Shown one piece after another: positions 47,440 through 58,790 of a stretch of DNA of 64,000 bases (its first letter is position 1; every line of letters begins with the position of its first letter). This DNA is from Chinchilla lanigera (taxonomy: Eukaryota; Chordata; Mammalia; Rodentia; Chinchillidae), in the NCBI RefSeq assembly GCF_000276665.1, contig NW_004955417.1, forward strand, positions 31,128,965 through 31,192,964. The letters run 5' to 3'. The position numbers and the translations under genes are program-made. The notes beneath the pieces are model-generated. The model searched no databases and was not told the origin of the DNA. It saw only the letters and a program-made list of their open reading frames with translations.

Positions 47440-47816
47440 CCTCTCTAGCGTGCCCCACCCCCACGCCCACGCCTCAATCTCTAGCATAGGCACCAGCACC
47501 TAAGGGAGTCTTTCGCAGAGCTTCCCTCCCGCAGCCGATTCGGCTACCTGTTGGAAAGACAGCTGCACGGACGTCTACCGTAAGCAGGGTCACCGCCACG
47601 TTCACTGGGAACGTTCCTAAGAAGTGGGACACCGTGGGGCAGCGTAACAAGCACTCTGACGAGAGGTCATCGCTGACATGCCTGCAGCTTTGAGCCCTGA
47701 GAATCACGGACAAACAAGTTTCGGAGAAAGGTTTTCAAAGTCTGACAGAAATTTAAAGGACTTTTTAAAATGTTCGGTGGATGAATTAAAAAGAAACACT
47801 TAGAAAGTAACCTTGC
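47440..47816 (+). pseudogene. Right arm of the inverted pair: CpG-rich pseudogene-like segment
   Basis: The plus-strand frame without an ATG (about 47487-47695) reads as a basic serine/arginine-rich stretch (FRRASLPQPIRLPVGKTAAR at about 47510-47569) before a TGA. It continues in register to VSEKGFQSLTEI and a stop near 47754, matching the left arm end. About 18 CpG lie in 260 bp, against a CpG-poor window, as in a copy of a coding region. The in-frame TGA indicates it is broken. The parent gene is unidentified. Confidence 0.45.
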
Positions 47817-49946
47817 AGTGCCAAAAATTATTGTTACAAAACATTTAAATGCAGTTTTTAGAAATCTCATCTGCATGGAAGTTCATTTGGCCTTCAGTGT
47901 TCCCCAGACACCGCAGCATAGAGATGCGTGCACATGTGCCCCTCCGCCTCACCTGGGGGTGCTGAGCGCGGGAGGGCTCTTAGTTCCGGTCTGCTTTTCC
48001 TTTCGAAGGAATTTCCCTCTGTCTCTACTCTCTCTTCCTGGAAAGGCAGTGATTTAAAGGCAGTGGTTTGGGGAGGCCCCCGGCCAGCAAGGTTCTTGCT
48101 GCTATCCTCCTGCCTGACCGTGGTATCTGCTCAGGTGGCCCTTGAACCGTGGTGGGAGAGGCCTGACTGCAGACCGCGGGCTGAGCCTGCGCTCACTCCA
48201 GCCTCCTTGGTCTCCATATGCTTCTCTCTGTGCCTATCTGGATTGGTACAGAATTTGAGAAGGGAAATAAGGGAGTCACTCAGTAGCCTCCTCAACTGCC
48301 AGGATTATCTTCTACATGGAGTCCCTCCTGCCTTCTCAACTCCATACACTGGAGGCAATCATCGTATTACCAACATATTGCTCTCCCTGCTGTAGTTGGG
48401 AGTTCTGTCACAGGACAGAAATCTTCCTGTGGTTTCCTCCTGTGGAGAGGTGGCACTGCTAGGATGGTTGCATCATCCAGATGAGACCCACGTAGGTCCG
48501 TCGCCCCGTAGTAGATTCTCCTTATCCATCGCACAACGATGGATTCAGCTAGAACTCCTGTGAGTACGTATTTTTGTCTTCTATTTTTGAAATGTGTATA
48601 ACAAAATAAGAATTTATTACTGCCTAAATTCAAACAAAAAGGACTAGGGAAATGTGCAAGGGGAGTCCTGAATCCTTTGGAAAGTTAAATCTTGTATAAT
48701 ATCGTATGGTTCTCCACTGTTCTAGGATTTGCATTCAGTTTGAATGAAAACCGATTTCTTCCAAACTCTAGAATTTTTTTCAGAAATCACTTTACAAAAA
48801 TAGATAAAATTCAAAATTAGGCTCAGAATCTGTAACAAATGAAAACTTTTTTTCTTTGGGGTTTTATGACTATGTAAATGGATTTTATAGTATTCATTTG
48901 AGGCTGTTAAAACATTGCAGCCTTTTATAGACAATTCCAATCAGTATCCCTAATTTATACGTAAGGGAAATGTTGAGTCATTCCACTTTTAAGGAGAATG
49001 CCTGGCACAGTTAAAGCCTGCAGTTCTAAGATTCTAACCCTGAGCTGTGCAAGGCTCAGCCAACTTCCTTTAGCAAAGATTTACTGACTAACTACCATGC
49101 ATGAAGCATGGTGTGAGAAACTAGGGGGTGAAAAAGTTAACCAGACACTATCCGTGACCTTGAAGTTCCTACACATGAGTGGGTAGATGTGAATTCAGTC
49201 AATCATCTGTGTGCGTCTCTTCATCTGAGGCCCCAAAGTAGTAGCCCGGGTATTGGACAAATGGATTAGTGCTACATTTGGACTCCTGAATGCTGGATCT
49301 TGGGCTGATAAGTATTCTAAAGTGTACAAAAGTGGACAGAATTTCTTAGTAAAGAGCAAAGACACACAAAAAACAATAAAATGTCCTTGAAGAATTTCAA
49401 GATCTAACACTTTGGGGAGCAGAATTTAATCACCATAAATTAAAACCCCAAGGACCAGGAGTCTGTTAGACACTAGGACAGACAGAGAATGAGAATGAGG
49501 CAGAGGAAAGTGAGAAGACCCAAAATCACTGCCGAGCAGAGGCTGGCCAGCTGGTGACTCATTGCTGATGGCTGTTTGCCATGTGAATTGTGAGCTACAG
49601 ACCTGAGTTAGGAGGACACCAGCCAAGCACTAGATCATCATGGTGCAGTGGCAGGAGGACCAGGATTTCAGCAAATCATAGAAATTCGTTGTTATTTTCA
49701 GCAAGTTCATTTTAAAAAACGTGTATGAGAATTCTTTCAGAAGCAGCATGGCTATAGAGATCAGATAAATAATATAACTAGTAAAATTGACACATTCACA
49801 TATTTTTGGACTTATTATATTTACTTTCTTTTGTGCCATTCTCTTTTCTCCAGATCTGAGGGTAACACCAGGTCTTTGAGACACAGAAGGAATCAGAAGG
49901 GTCGGTGGGGCTCCAGAGGTAAAACCAGAATATTTCTTCCACATTT
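47817..49946. other. Intergenic DNA, no gene seen
   Basis: No recognised gene. Possible old MIR scraps lie near 48930-49060 and an ancient LINE-like scrap near 49070-49200 ('aaagatttactgactaac'). The 155-codon frame at 47928-48395 has no domain and is overlapped on the other strand. Confidence 0.4.
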
Positions 49947-50080
49947 AAAAGAACTGATTTCTGGGGCTGGGGATTTAGCTCAGTGGCAAAGCACCTGCCT
50001 GGCAAGTGCAAGGTCATGAGTTCAGTTCCCGGTACCAGAGAAAAACCAAAAAAAAAAAATAAATAAAAGAACTGATTTCT
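49947..50080 (+). mobile_element. ID-type tRNA-like SINE with 16-bp TSD
   Basis: The element 49963-50064 starts GGGGCTGGGGATTTAGCTCA and has the B-box text GAGTTCAGTTCCCGG and an A-rich tail. It sits between perfect copies of AAAAGAACTGATTTCT at 49947-49962 and 50065-50080. It shares the same variant B-box half with the other two ID copies. Confidence 0.96.
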
Positions 50081-50159
50081 GAATGGGAAAAACTTATGGA
50101 GAAAAAAATAGGAAAGTCAACATATTAATTGTAGTGAAAGACAGGATTATGACCTCATA

Positions 50160-50335
50160 CGGTTGTTACCCTGACCCTGCTCAGTTCCCAGGGGTCCACA
50201 GTCCCTTTCAAGGACAAACCTACAAGACCCAGGACCCTCCCACTGGGTTCCACTATCTAAGATCCTACCACCTCCCAGGACCACCAGCTGGGGACAAGCC
50301 TTTCAAACATGGACCTCTGGGGAGCTCCAACATCC
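50160..50335 (-). mobile_element. MaLR-type LTR fragment
   Basis: Plus-strand text ACCCTCCCACTGGGTTCCAC, ATCCTACCACCTCCCAGGAC and CTGGGGACAAGCCTTTCAAA is the reverse of a MaLR LTR 5' region (usual '...cccacctc...aagattccaccacctcccaa...ggggaccaagcc'). It ends next to the telomeric tract at 50339, where the LTR end would be expected. Confidence 0.55.
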
Positions 50336-50338
50336 TCC

Positions 50339-50394
50339 TAGCCCTAACCTTAAACCCTAACCCTAACCTTAACCTTAACCCTAACCCTAGCCTT
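50339..50394. repeat. Interstitial telomeric sequence (CCCTAA)n
   Basis: About nine degenerate units run on the plus strand: CCCTAA alternating with CCTTAA and one CCCTAG. It is short, internal to a chromosome arm, and slightly degenerate, so it is not a chromosome end. Confidence 0.92.
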
Positions 50395-52628
50395 GAAGAT
50401 TGACATTTTAATCATCAAATGGAACCAGAAGGGCAATATACAAACACAAAGAGCAATATACAATTCCCTGTAGGGCTCTCCACCTTTCTCAGATGACTTC
50501 AGTTGAGACTCTCAATTGTTCTCCTTGCAAAATTGCAAGTTCACAGGTCTCTTACCTTCGTCTCTGTGCTTCTCCAGGCTAGAAGCCAAGCTGTGATATA
50601 CAACCTCCCTCAGACCCCATAGTCCCCTTTATCCCTGTAGCAAAAACCTCAACGAGTCTCTGACATGTGGAGAAACCATTAAAAGTTTGGGTAGTTAATA
50701 TATATTACCCAGGTACAAACAATTTAAATAATGCCTACTGCAGTAGCCTTTAAACCTATAGTGACATAGTTGTGCCTTTCAGAGTGCTTCCTTACCAAAT
50801 GACTTCAGAACATCACCCACACAGTGTAAAGCTGCACCCTGTACAGCCTTTAGTTATATTTCAATGTGGGAAAGTTAGCTATGATATTTCCGGAGACCAT
50901 ATAGTGTAGTTAATGGAGTTCACTGGGACAAGTGAACAGATTTTAACTATTACTTATTTCTCACATCTGTAGCTCCAATTTTCTGTTTCAGAAACCTACT
51001 ATTGACTTTCTCATCTGCTGTGTGTAGAGGACAGAAAACGATCTGTGGCCAAGGAACAGCTAAATAAGAGAGATTGGGTCCACCTTCCTGATGAATGTGA
51101 TGTAATGTTTAAAAAGCACCTCTTTCATTCCTAAAGACTGAGTAGGATGACACTTAGAAAATAATCCCTTGAGGTTAGATTTAGGACCTTGGAAAAGTTC
51201 CACCTAACCATGTCCTCTGTACCATTTTCATTTGATTATTATTTGGATACATTTTCACTTACTTTAAGCCTTTCCCTTGTAATTACTTATTCCAAGATTT
51301 GTAAATCAGTGGCAAAAGAATTGTTGGCCAACATTTTGCCTCCTTTATACAAATGATCCTTTTTAATTATATGACTCCCATTTAAACTGGCTCTATGTGG
51401 CCAATATGATCTTAGTTTACGATTGTGCAAGAACTGTTTTGCGATGTTTCTGACACTGAATTTGGGCCTTTTCTTCTCTTCCATGCAGCTCACCTTTTCT
51501 CTTTGTTGAAGTCATCTGAGAAAGGTGGAGAGGCTTACAGGTAATTGTACGTTGTTCTTTGTGTTTGCTGTGTGGGGTTGTAGCATTTCAAAGGAAAGAA
51601 CAATTGGCACAAATGACTTTATTGCTTAGACTCTCAATTTTCATTCAGCGTACATTTGTGGAGTGCTGGCTATGAGCCAGCATTGCAAGTGTGTACGTGT
51701 TTAGACACCCAGGAGCTATGCCTGATGAGATTCAGGGGAGCCTGTAATGGTTCCAGATCATTGTGGGAGCATGTGAGGGGCAGAATGGGGGGCTTCAGCA
51801 GCACTGAAGAGATGCCTGACTCCACACGGATAGGACTGGGCTCCTTTCTCAGTGGGTGATAGCCACTCTTTAGAGGAAGAATGGGTGTGATTCAGGGATG
51901 AGGTGGTAAAATGGACAAGATGGGAAGGGCTGAGGAGGCAGGAGGTTGTGAAACTAAGAAACTATGTCTACCATATGAGAAGAGTGTAAGTGGAGGGTAA
52001 CAGAAGATAAGACTGGTGAAAACTAGTGGTTAAATTTTAAGCATTTATAGTTTTCCCTCTCCAATTTTCTGATATTATGGATTCCATGGGTTTTAGCTTG
52101 CAGCACACATCCAAAAAGATGGGCAGACCTGTGGAGAGAACAAAGGCTTTGAGAGAGAACCTGAGGAAGTCTGAATGAATAAAGGAGCAGGGGGAAAAGC
52201 TGACAAGGTGGTGGGAGTGGGGAAGAATAGACTAAAAAGGAGAAAGACACAGGTGCACGTACAAATACATACAAAAGACAGAGAGATTACGGGACTTAGA
52301 ACTAGCTTCTACCCTCACTGTTACAGATCCATTTACCAGTGAGTAATTCCAATTTGCCAAGTGAAGTATGGAAGTGAGTAAATAATTATATACCAAATAG
52401 AAGCTAAGTTTTTAGCTAGGGATGGGGAATTACATAATGAGTAATGCATTTATTTTGAGATTATTAATGGTTTGTGGAACTGGGGGATAGCATCACCTTG
52501 GATAAAAAATGGGCTTCAGGGAAAGAGAAGAGCTGAAAGCAAAACCCTGCCCCTTGGTCTATAATAGGAAGATACCCTGGGCCAAGAAGGCAGTATAAGA
52601 CTTAAAAATGCAAGGAAGGTTTCAGTCT
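50395..52628. other. Intergenic DNA, no gene seen
   Basis: No recognised gene. An ancient LINE-like scrap may lie at 51650-51720 ('gtacatttgtggagtgctgg'). The sequence is otherwise unique. Confidence 0.45.
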
Positions 52629-52960
52629 TGTATTAGTAAGCTTTGACATTGCTGAACAAAATACCTGACACCACACTGTTCCAGAGGATTCAGTCCATGG
52701 TCAACTAACTTCCAGGCAGAAACGTCATGGTGGAAGGACATGGCAGGGAAAAGGTGTTTAGCTTATGACAGCATGTAAGCAGAGCAGGGCAATGGTGTCC
52801 AAATGGAAAAGAAGAACAATATACAGCATCTAAAGTCACAACTCCACAAACCATACATACATACCCAGAAGTGTGCTTCATTAAGCCCTTCTGCAGCTCC
52901 CAAGCCAATCAAGTTGATGCTCAAGCTTAACCATCATATCCCACTCCTCAACTTGATACA
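52629..52960 (-). mobile_element. MaLR-like LTR, upstream copy of a two-LTR element
   Basis: A 332-bp LTR with TG...CA ends on the plus strand (TGTATTAGTAAGCTTTGACA at 52629, ending ...CTTGATACA at 52960). Internal text AACAAAATACCTGACACCAC, 'gattcagtccatgg' and GTCATGGTGGAAGGACATGG is the MaLR LTR order, and the LTR is matched by the second LTR at 54694. Confidence 0.72.
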
Positions 52961-54693
52961 TAAACGTGTCTTTTTAAACCACACTGAATCTCAAAATAAA
53001 TGCATTAATAAGTTAATAAATGCACCTAACAAGATATAACTATTGTGAATACTACTGAAAATGCAATCATCCCTTCCCAAAGTCTCAACAGCTCCAGCAT
53101 TGCTCAAAAGTTCATGTCAAACATCTCTTTTTAAACTCAAGCCAAACACTTAGCTATAAATTAACCCCTATAAAATTCAAAAAGGAAGTTACTCAATTCC
53201 AAGATACAACAGTACAGGGTTAACAGTCCCTTTCCAAAAGGGTAGAATAGGAGAGATAGAAAACAACAGGACCAAAGCAAAACTGAAACCCATCAGGACA
53301 AATATTAAGCCTTGTAATTCCACGTCCAATATCCAGAGCACATGGTAGTGAGTTATGAGTTCCGGAGGGCTTAGGCAACCCCAGTCCTATGGCTTCTACC
53401 ATCACAAAGTGTCTCTCTTGAGTGCGGTCTGCTCATGAACCATACATGGCTCATCATTTTCCTTGCCAGACGTCCCACATTTCCGGCATCTGCAGCTTCC
53501 TGCAATCTTTACTGAACCTCTGACTTCATTCTTACACTTTCACATATGATCTTTTAGGTGCTCCTTGCTTGTCACCAAAGCTTTCCTTTGAAATCTGGGT
53601 GGAAGCTCCTTGACCCCATAATTCTTGCATTCTACATACCAGTAAAACCTGTATCCTGTGGTCAGTACCAAGGGTCAGCATCAGTGGGAGCAGAAGCCAG
53701 GTCTTCTTAGACCATGGCTGCAGCTACCGCTGAGCACGTGGAAGGCTGAGCAGAGTGAAATGTTCCCTAGGTGGTTCTTGTTAAGCATGGCTCCTAGGAG
53801 AGTTCTCAAGTGAAAGGATAACACTTTGCACCCTGGAGTCTGTGGTGGGTGGGTGTTCTTGATTCTCGAGAGACCCTCAAGTCGTCTTCTTCTTGTCCCT
53901 ATTTAAAGTACATTGTAAAACCTCAGTTCATGAGCACTTTTGTGTGTGAACAATTTGGTTCCCAAACAGAAGGATTTGGCAACATTTTGTTTTTATTTGC
54001 AAACTCTGCATCAGGTGGCAAACACAACTGCAGCCATCTTCCCTGCAGAAACACAAGTGTGGTCATCTTTTCCAAAATCATGGAACAAATTAAGTTTGTG
54101 AACAGAGGCACTACTGTATTTGGTTTATTTGTAATGGCAATCATCTCTTCAGCAACCACACCTCCTTTGACTCCAACTTTACATGTGATTCCTTTTGAGT
54201 CAAAATTCAGTTTTTCCAATTTTTTTCTGCTGTTTTTTGCCCCTGATTCTCACTATAAATCTGGCATCAGCAGTTCCTACAACACAGTCTGAACATTGAG
54301 TTGCCTTAAATTTCTTCCACTAGATGAATTAGTCTGTCACCTTTAACCTGTCACCTTTATCCTCGGTCTCCCACAGTCTCAGTACACAGGCAAAATGAAG
54401 ACAAATTTTTTTTGGCCAGAGTGTAACATGCATGGACTGTAGCCAATGTCCTAATACAGTCTCTATTCCCAAATACGCCTGGCCCCCTTACTCTCTGCAT
54501 TCCTATCAGCATTTGGGCCCTCTGAGATGAGCCCAAAATGTCTCGTCAACCTCACTTTATAGTATTCTAGGGGTTCTTTTGCTGTATTTCCAAACTTTTC
54601 CAAACCTCTCCTATAAACCAGTTCCAAAGGCTTCTGAACCACATGGTTAGGTATAGTCATGGCAATGACTTCATTTCTCTTGTACCAATTTTC
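52961..54693 (-). mobile_element. MaLR-like internal region, noncoding and decayed
   Basis: Sequence between the two LTRs. It includes text I associate with the MaLR internal region: CTTTGAAATCTGGGTGGAAG, then CTCCTTGACCCCATAATTCT, 'gcattctacataccag', and a 'tggttcttgttaagcatggc' block. No gag, pol or env frame is readable. The element is nonautonomous and inactive. It is interrupted by a MITE at 53909-54118. I give no reconstruction. Confidence 0.6.
53909..54118. mobile_element. TA-flanked MITE (mariner/pogo-like), copy 2
   Basis: The ends TACATTGTAAAACCTCAGTT and, reverse-complemented, TACAGTAGTGCCTCTGTTCA are imperfect terminal inverted repeats like those of copy 1 at 37774. It is about 210 bp and noncoding. 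It is nested inside the MaLR-like internal region, so it inserted after that element. Confidence 0.7.
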
Positions 54694-54895
54694 TGTATTA
54701 GTCAATTTTGATGCTGCTGGATAAATATCTGATACCCACATTTTAAAGTAGCAGAGATCTATTTGGCTCATGGCTTCAGGAGATTCAGCCCATGGGCAAG
54801 CAGGTGCCAAAGAAAGAAGAGCATAACAGGTAAGCAGAATAGGTAACAGTGGCAAGGAAGGAGTTGATGATTAAGCTTGATCATCACAAGCATCA
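54694..54895 (-). mobile_element. MaLR-like LTR, downstream copy, truncated
   Basis: The LTR begins TGTATTAGTCAATTTTGATG and shares GGATTCAGCCCATGG-type and GAGTTGATGATTAAGCTTGA text with the LTR at 52629. It lacks the middle third and its 3' end is unclear. The two LTRs define one element in minus orientation. Confidence 0.6.
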
Positions 54896-55515
54896 AAGCT
54901 TCGTGAATAAATTTTCTAAGAACTCAGATACCAAATATATAGAAATAAATAATAGCTGAACTAGTAGAAAAGTGAGTGATTGTTTAAGTGTGTAGTTTGG
55001 AGTCCACATAGTGAGAGAGAAGGCTTGCTGCATTTAAGGAACAGCAAAGGAAGGCACAATACTTGCTTACTGAATAGACAGCAGTGCTGCTTTAGAGCGT
55101 CTGACTCGACAGCTGTTGCAGTCACAGGTAAAAAGATGGTGAAGTTATTTTAAACAATGCTTGATTCAAAATAATGTACTTGCAGCATAAAAACACTGAA
55201 GTAGAATTGTCTGTTAAGATATGAATTATCAGAGGTAATTCTAAGGGTAGGTTGTTCAATTAAATCATGTATAAGGAGTATGTAAATATGTTCACTTACT
55301 TGCATTTTTCAAAGGACAGCAGCAACAAAACAAAACTAAAATCTTTTAATTGTCTTAGTGTTTAATAGAAGATTGTGGAGGCAAAAGAACCTTAACTTAT
55401 GATGAAATATTCAAATAATAGAACTTACCAAATTTTTTGGCATAGATTTTGTTTATTTGGACTGAATGCATTCAAACTTTCCAATTAAGAGCTCTGGTTT
55501 ATACATTCTTCCAAT
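54896..55515. other. Intergenic DNA, no gene seen
   Basis: AT-rich. Nothing recognised. Confidence 0.45.
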
Positions 55516-55635
55516 GAGCCATCATCTTCAGAAACAGATTCCATGTATTATCTAATAATCAGATGCCAAAAGGGTGAGCCATCATTTTCTGAAACAGACT
55601 GTGTGTTATCTAATAATAGGGTAGCAATACAGCTT
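55516..55635. repeat. 60-bp direct tandem duplication
   Basis: The unit beginning GAGCCATCATCTTCAGAAAC at 55516 recurs with changes at 55576 (GAGCCATCATTTTCTGAAAC). Both run to a TATCTAATAATMRG tail. Period 60 bp, two copies, moderately diverged. Confidence 0.8.
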
Positions 55636-56340
55636 ACCTAATTTTTGCCTAGAAGACTTTATTTGCTTAGCAGCCAGATCACCATGTGGAGGCTATGGGC
55701 CACAAGGAGCTGAATGTCAGAGCTCATGTTGGTAATGTGCTCTGCCAGCGTTTAACAGCATCCCAGTCACCACTTTAGTCTTGGGGAACTGCTGATGATT
55801 TGGACGTTAGTTGGAGTTGGAACATTAGTCTTGCTGGATCATCCCTACCACAGGCAGGACCACTCGAAGGGCTGAAGCACACCTGCGGACACCACAGTGG
55901 ATGTAGAGGAGGATTTTCTTTACCTCAGCCACTCTACTACGTAGACTCATGCTAATGCACCCCAGTTGTAGTACCTTTACCCTTCATTATCTCGGTATTG
56001 AGAGGGCGGAGACTGCACAAAAGAAGAGGTAGATTACCACAGACTGTGTAAGACATACTGTGGTCACATCCTGTCTCTTGGCCCAGATTTAAGAGCATCA
56101 AGAGTTTTAAAGATTTGATGGCTTACAACCATCTAACCAACCAAGCAGAATCCAACCCCAATACCACATTACATTTACCACACAAGAGAATGTAGCACTA
56201 TAAATAATTCATCCCCAGTGGCACTTCTCAGTTCAGATGAACTCAGGCCATTTTGGAGCATTAACCCTGATGATTTTGTTCTCATTTATTTTCTAATACA
56301 ATCTTGGGTTAGCTGTAATGGGTTTCTTAGGTCATTTATT
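55636..56340 (-). other. Unidentified block with minus-strand AATAAA
   Basis: On the minus strand a signal AAGCAAATAAAGTCTTC (plus about 55654-55670) follows about 600 bp of mixed sequence with no frame. This layout suits a transposon or LTR end or a decayed processed transcript. No family is recognised, and it may be unique DNA. Confidence 0.3.
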
Positions 56341-57939
56341 TAGACTAGCCAGGTTCATCCTGCATTCCCGCAGAAATAATTTCTATTTCTCAAATTGATA
56401 GTTGCAGAAGAGAACTCCTTGATTTTGTGTGTGTGCACAGTGAAAACGATCTGTGTGCTTTTCAAAGCAGCCAGTGTCATGGTGGCTGGAATTGATCTGG
56501 GCTAGATTAAGAACAGACTCGTGTCTTGGAATGCTCAGCACAAGTCCTAACTGCATGACAAGTGGCTGCATTCCACTTTCAGAAAAGACAAGTAAGACAA
56601 GCCATCTCCCAGGGGCGCACAAAGGGCAAAGTAACATATGATTGTTCTGTGTTTTGGGCCAGGGTAGAGTGTTATAGACAAATGGTATATTTTATTTCAT
56701 GACATATGATGAGGATGTACATGGATTAAACAATTACATCTTTTCAGCTAGTTGCACTAGTTTGCTCGTTCTGGAGGAGGATTTTCTTTTCTTTTCTTTT
56801 CTTTTCTTTTCTTCTTTTCTTTCTTTTCTGTTTTCTCTCTTTTTACTGTTTTCTGCCTCTAAAACCCAGTCTCAACTATGGAGCTCCATGGGAAACTATT
56901 CTGCTGAGGACACTATTTCAGGCAACAGTATTTGTATGCTATGAGCCTGTGCCATCTGACCTCTATCTTCAAGTGCTGTGGTTAGATGAACAATTGAATT
57001 GAGATTAATCAGTCTGTGGCATGAATAGTAGCTGATGATGTGCCCTTGTGCAAGTTTTATCCCCTCAAAATGAAGCATTAGTTGAGCTCATTAGATTACT
57101 AGTCTTAGGAACTTGCACTGTCATGTGTGAAAAGAATAAATTATAGGGTATCAGGAAGAGAACTCAGTAGAGAACAAGAGCTATGCAGAGATTGGCTCAG
57201 CCAATTGAAAGATATATCTGGACTGAGAATACATGAGCTCTGCCTGCTAGAGCTGTTTTGGGGTTTGAGTGATGGTGTGAGTCCAACTTCCATAAGTTCT
57301 GTTCCAGTTTCTATCCTTCCCGATATCTGACTCTTCAGCTTTCATTGGCTTCCAGGAAGACTTATAGAAAAGTACTTGTTCCCTATTTCCATATAATAAA
57401 GTCCCAATTACTTAATATAAGTGGAGTTAGTCTCTGTCCTTATTACAGTAAAAGGAAATAAAAGCATTAGTAAGTAGCTCTTTAGAGCTGAGTTTCTGAA
57501 GTCTGGTTTAAACTGGAGTCCCTTTCTGCTCTGCTATCAATCAAGGTGAATAAACTGTGATCCAGTATTTTAATAGAGTGATGACAGACACAGCCTCTCC
57601 TTCTGAAGCTCTGGGCTCTTGAACCCTAATTGATCTCTCCTGTCCCTGTCCTGGGAGGACAAAGCGCAAATGTGTATTGCAATCTGTTACACAAGGCAGT
57701 GCACACCAGTTGCTCTCCTACTTGCTCTCAGCTCATTTCCATGCCTTTCCTTCTTTCTATTTTTTAGAGCAGGGAACTGTATTTCCCACATCTCTTTACT
57801 AATTAGCTTCAGAGATTGGAGGGCTGAAAGAGGGGAAACTTCATCTGCTATGCACAGATGGGTCTTCGGAACCTCCTCACTGGTTCTTGCTCCCACTGGA
57901 CTCTATGATACTATTAAAAACAAAGTTAGAAGAAATCTA
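56341..57939. other. Intergenic DNA, no gene seen
   Basis: No recognised gene. Contains the pyrimidine tract at 56782-56846. Confidence 0.4.
56782..56846. repeat. (TTTTC)n pyrimidine microsatellite
   Basis: A TTTTC/CTTTT run of about 65 bp, imperfect toward its right end, all pyrimidines on the plus strand. Confidence 0.92.
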
Positions 57940-58235
57940 TGAGAGTTTAATTGGCTCAAATTGCAATTGTGGAGTTGGACAGCCGCTCAAACTGAAAGGG
58001 TTCAGCGTGCTGCACTTTACCGCACGGGTTACATTTATAGGCAGAGGAAAAAAGTGACACAGAGAAACAACCTGATTGGCTACAGTTGGCATTTTCCTTG
58101 TATGGCCATATTTTGGCAATTTCTAGCTGCTGATTGGGTGGCAGTTCAGAGGCTGTGATTGGTTGAGGTTCAGTTGCTTGGTTACAGGGTATCCTCTTAG
58201 GTACATTACAGATTACATATCAAGCTAGACTAATA
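57940..58235 (-). mobile_element. ERV1-type solo LTR with promoter elements
   Basis: Read on the minus strand this has the layout of an endogenous retroviral LTR. Three CCAAT boxes (from ATTGG at plus 58075-58079, 58133-58137 and 58158-58162) lie in U3. A TATA box (TATAAAT, plus 58033-58039) lies about 40 bp downstream of the nearest CCAAT. An AATTAAACTCTCA polyadenylation-like end with terminal CA (plus TG at 57940) closes it. The far end is uncertain. No internal retroviral sequence adjoins it. The family name is not certain. Confidence 0.68.
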
Positions 58236-58599
58236 GTTCACAGTGTATAAAGGTTGTTTGGGGCAAATGTATTATCCAAGTACAGCCTTGTACAAAATCT
58301 ATTTGATAGTACAGACTCGTGAAAGGGAGGTAGTCTTGTCTGCTTCCAGTGTTCACTCTGTGATCTGCTCCTGTACTTTTGGAAGACCACTCCCCTACTC
58401 CTTTGCTGTCCTACTCTGGGTCGCAGAGTCTTCTTGCTGTTGTTCATCTATCACTTTGTTAACAATTACATGGCTTTACAGCTCTTCTATTACTCATGTA
58501 ACCAATTTCTGGTATTAACTGTCTCCTGAACCTTGACTGATACAGGGTGAGAAGATAAACTAATTGTTTAATTTTAGTAACATACAGGCCAGGGAGTGA

Positions 58600-58790
58600 A
58601 AAGAGCTGACTTTGTAATCAGACAGGCCTGTTCAGACAAATATCAGCTCAAATTCTGGCTCTAATTCATATTATTTGTTACCTGGGTCAGCTATCTAGCT
58701 GAACCTTCATTCTCCACATTTAAAAACTGGAGATAAGAGAGTTCAAAATGTTGTGGAGCGAATTCTATTTCACAGTGGTCTCAAGACAGT
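58600..58790 (+). repeat. MIR relic
   Basis: The order GAGCTGACTTTGTAATCAGA, TCAGCTCAAATTCTGGCTCT, ATTTGTTACCTGGGTCAGCT, 'gaaccttcattctccac' and 'ctggagataagagagtt' follows the MIR plus-strand consensus. Confidence 0.7.

Noticed and set aside
47928..48395. 155-codon plus-strand frame near the inverted pair.
   Set aside because: No domain or link to the inverted segments could be seen, and composition explains its length.
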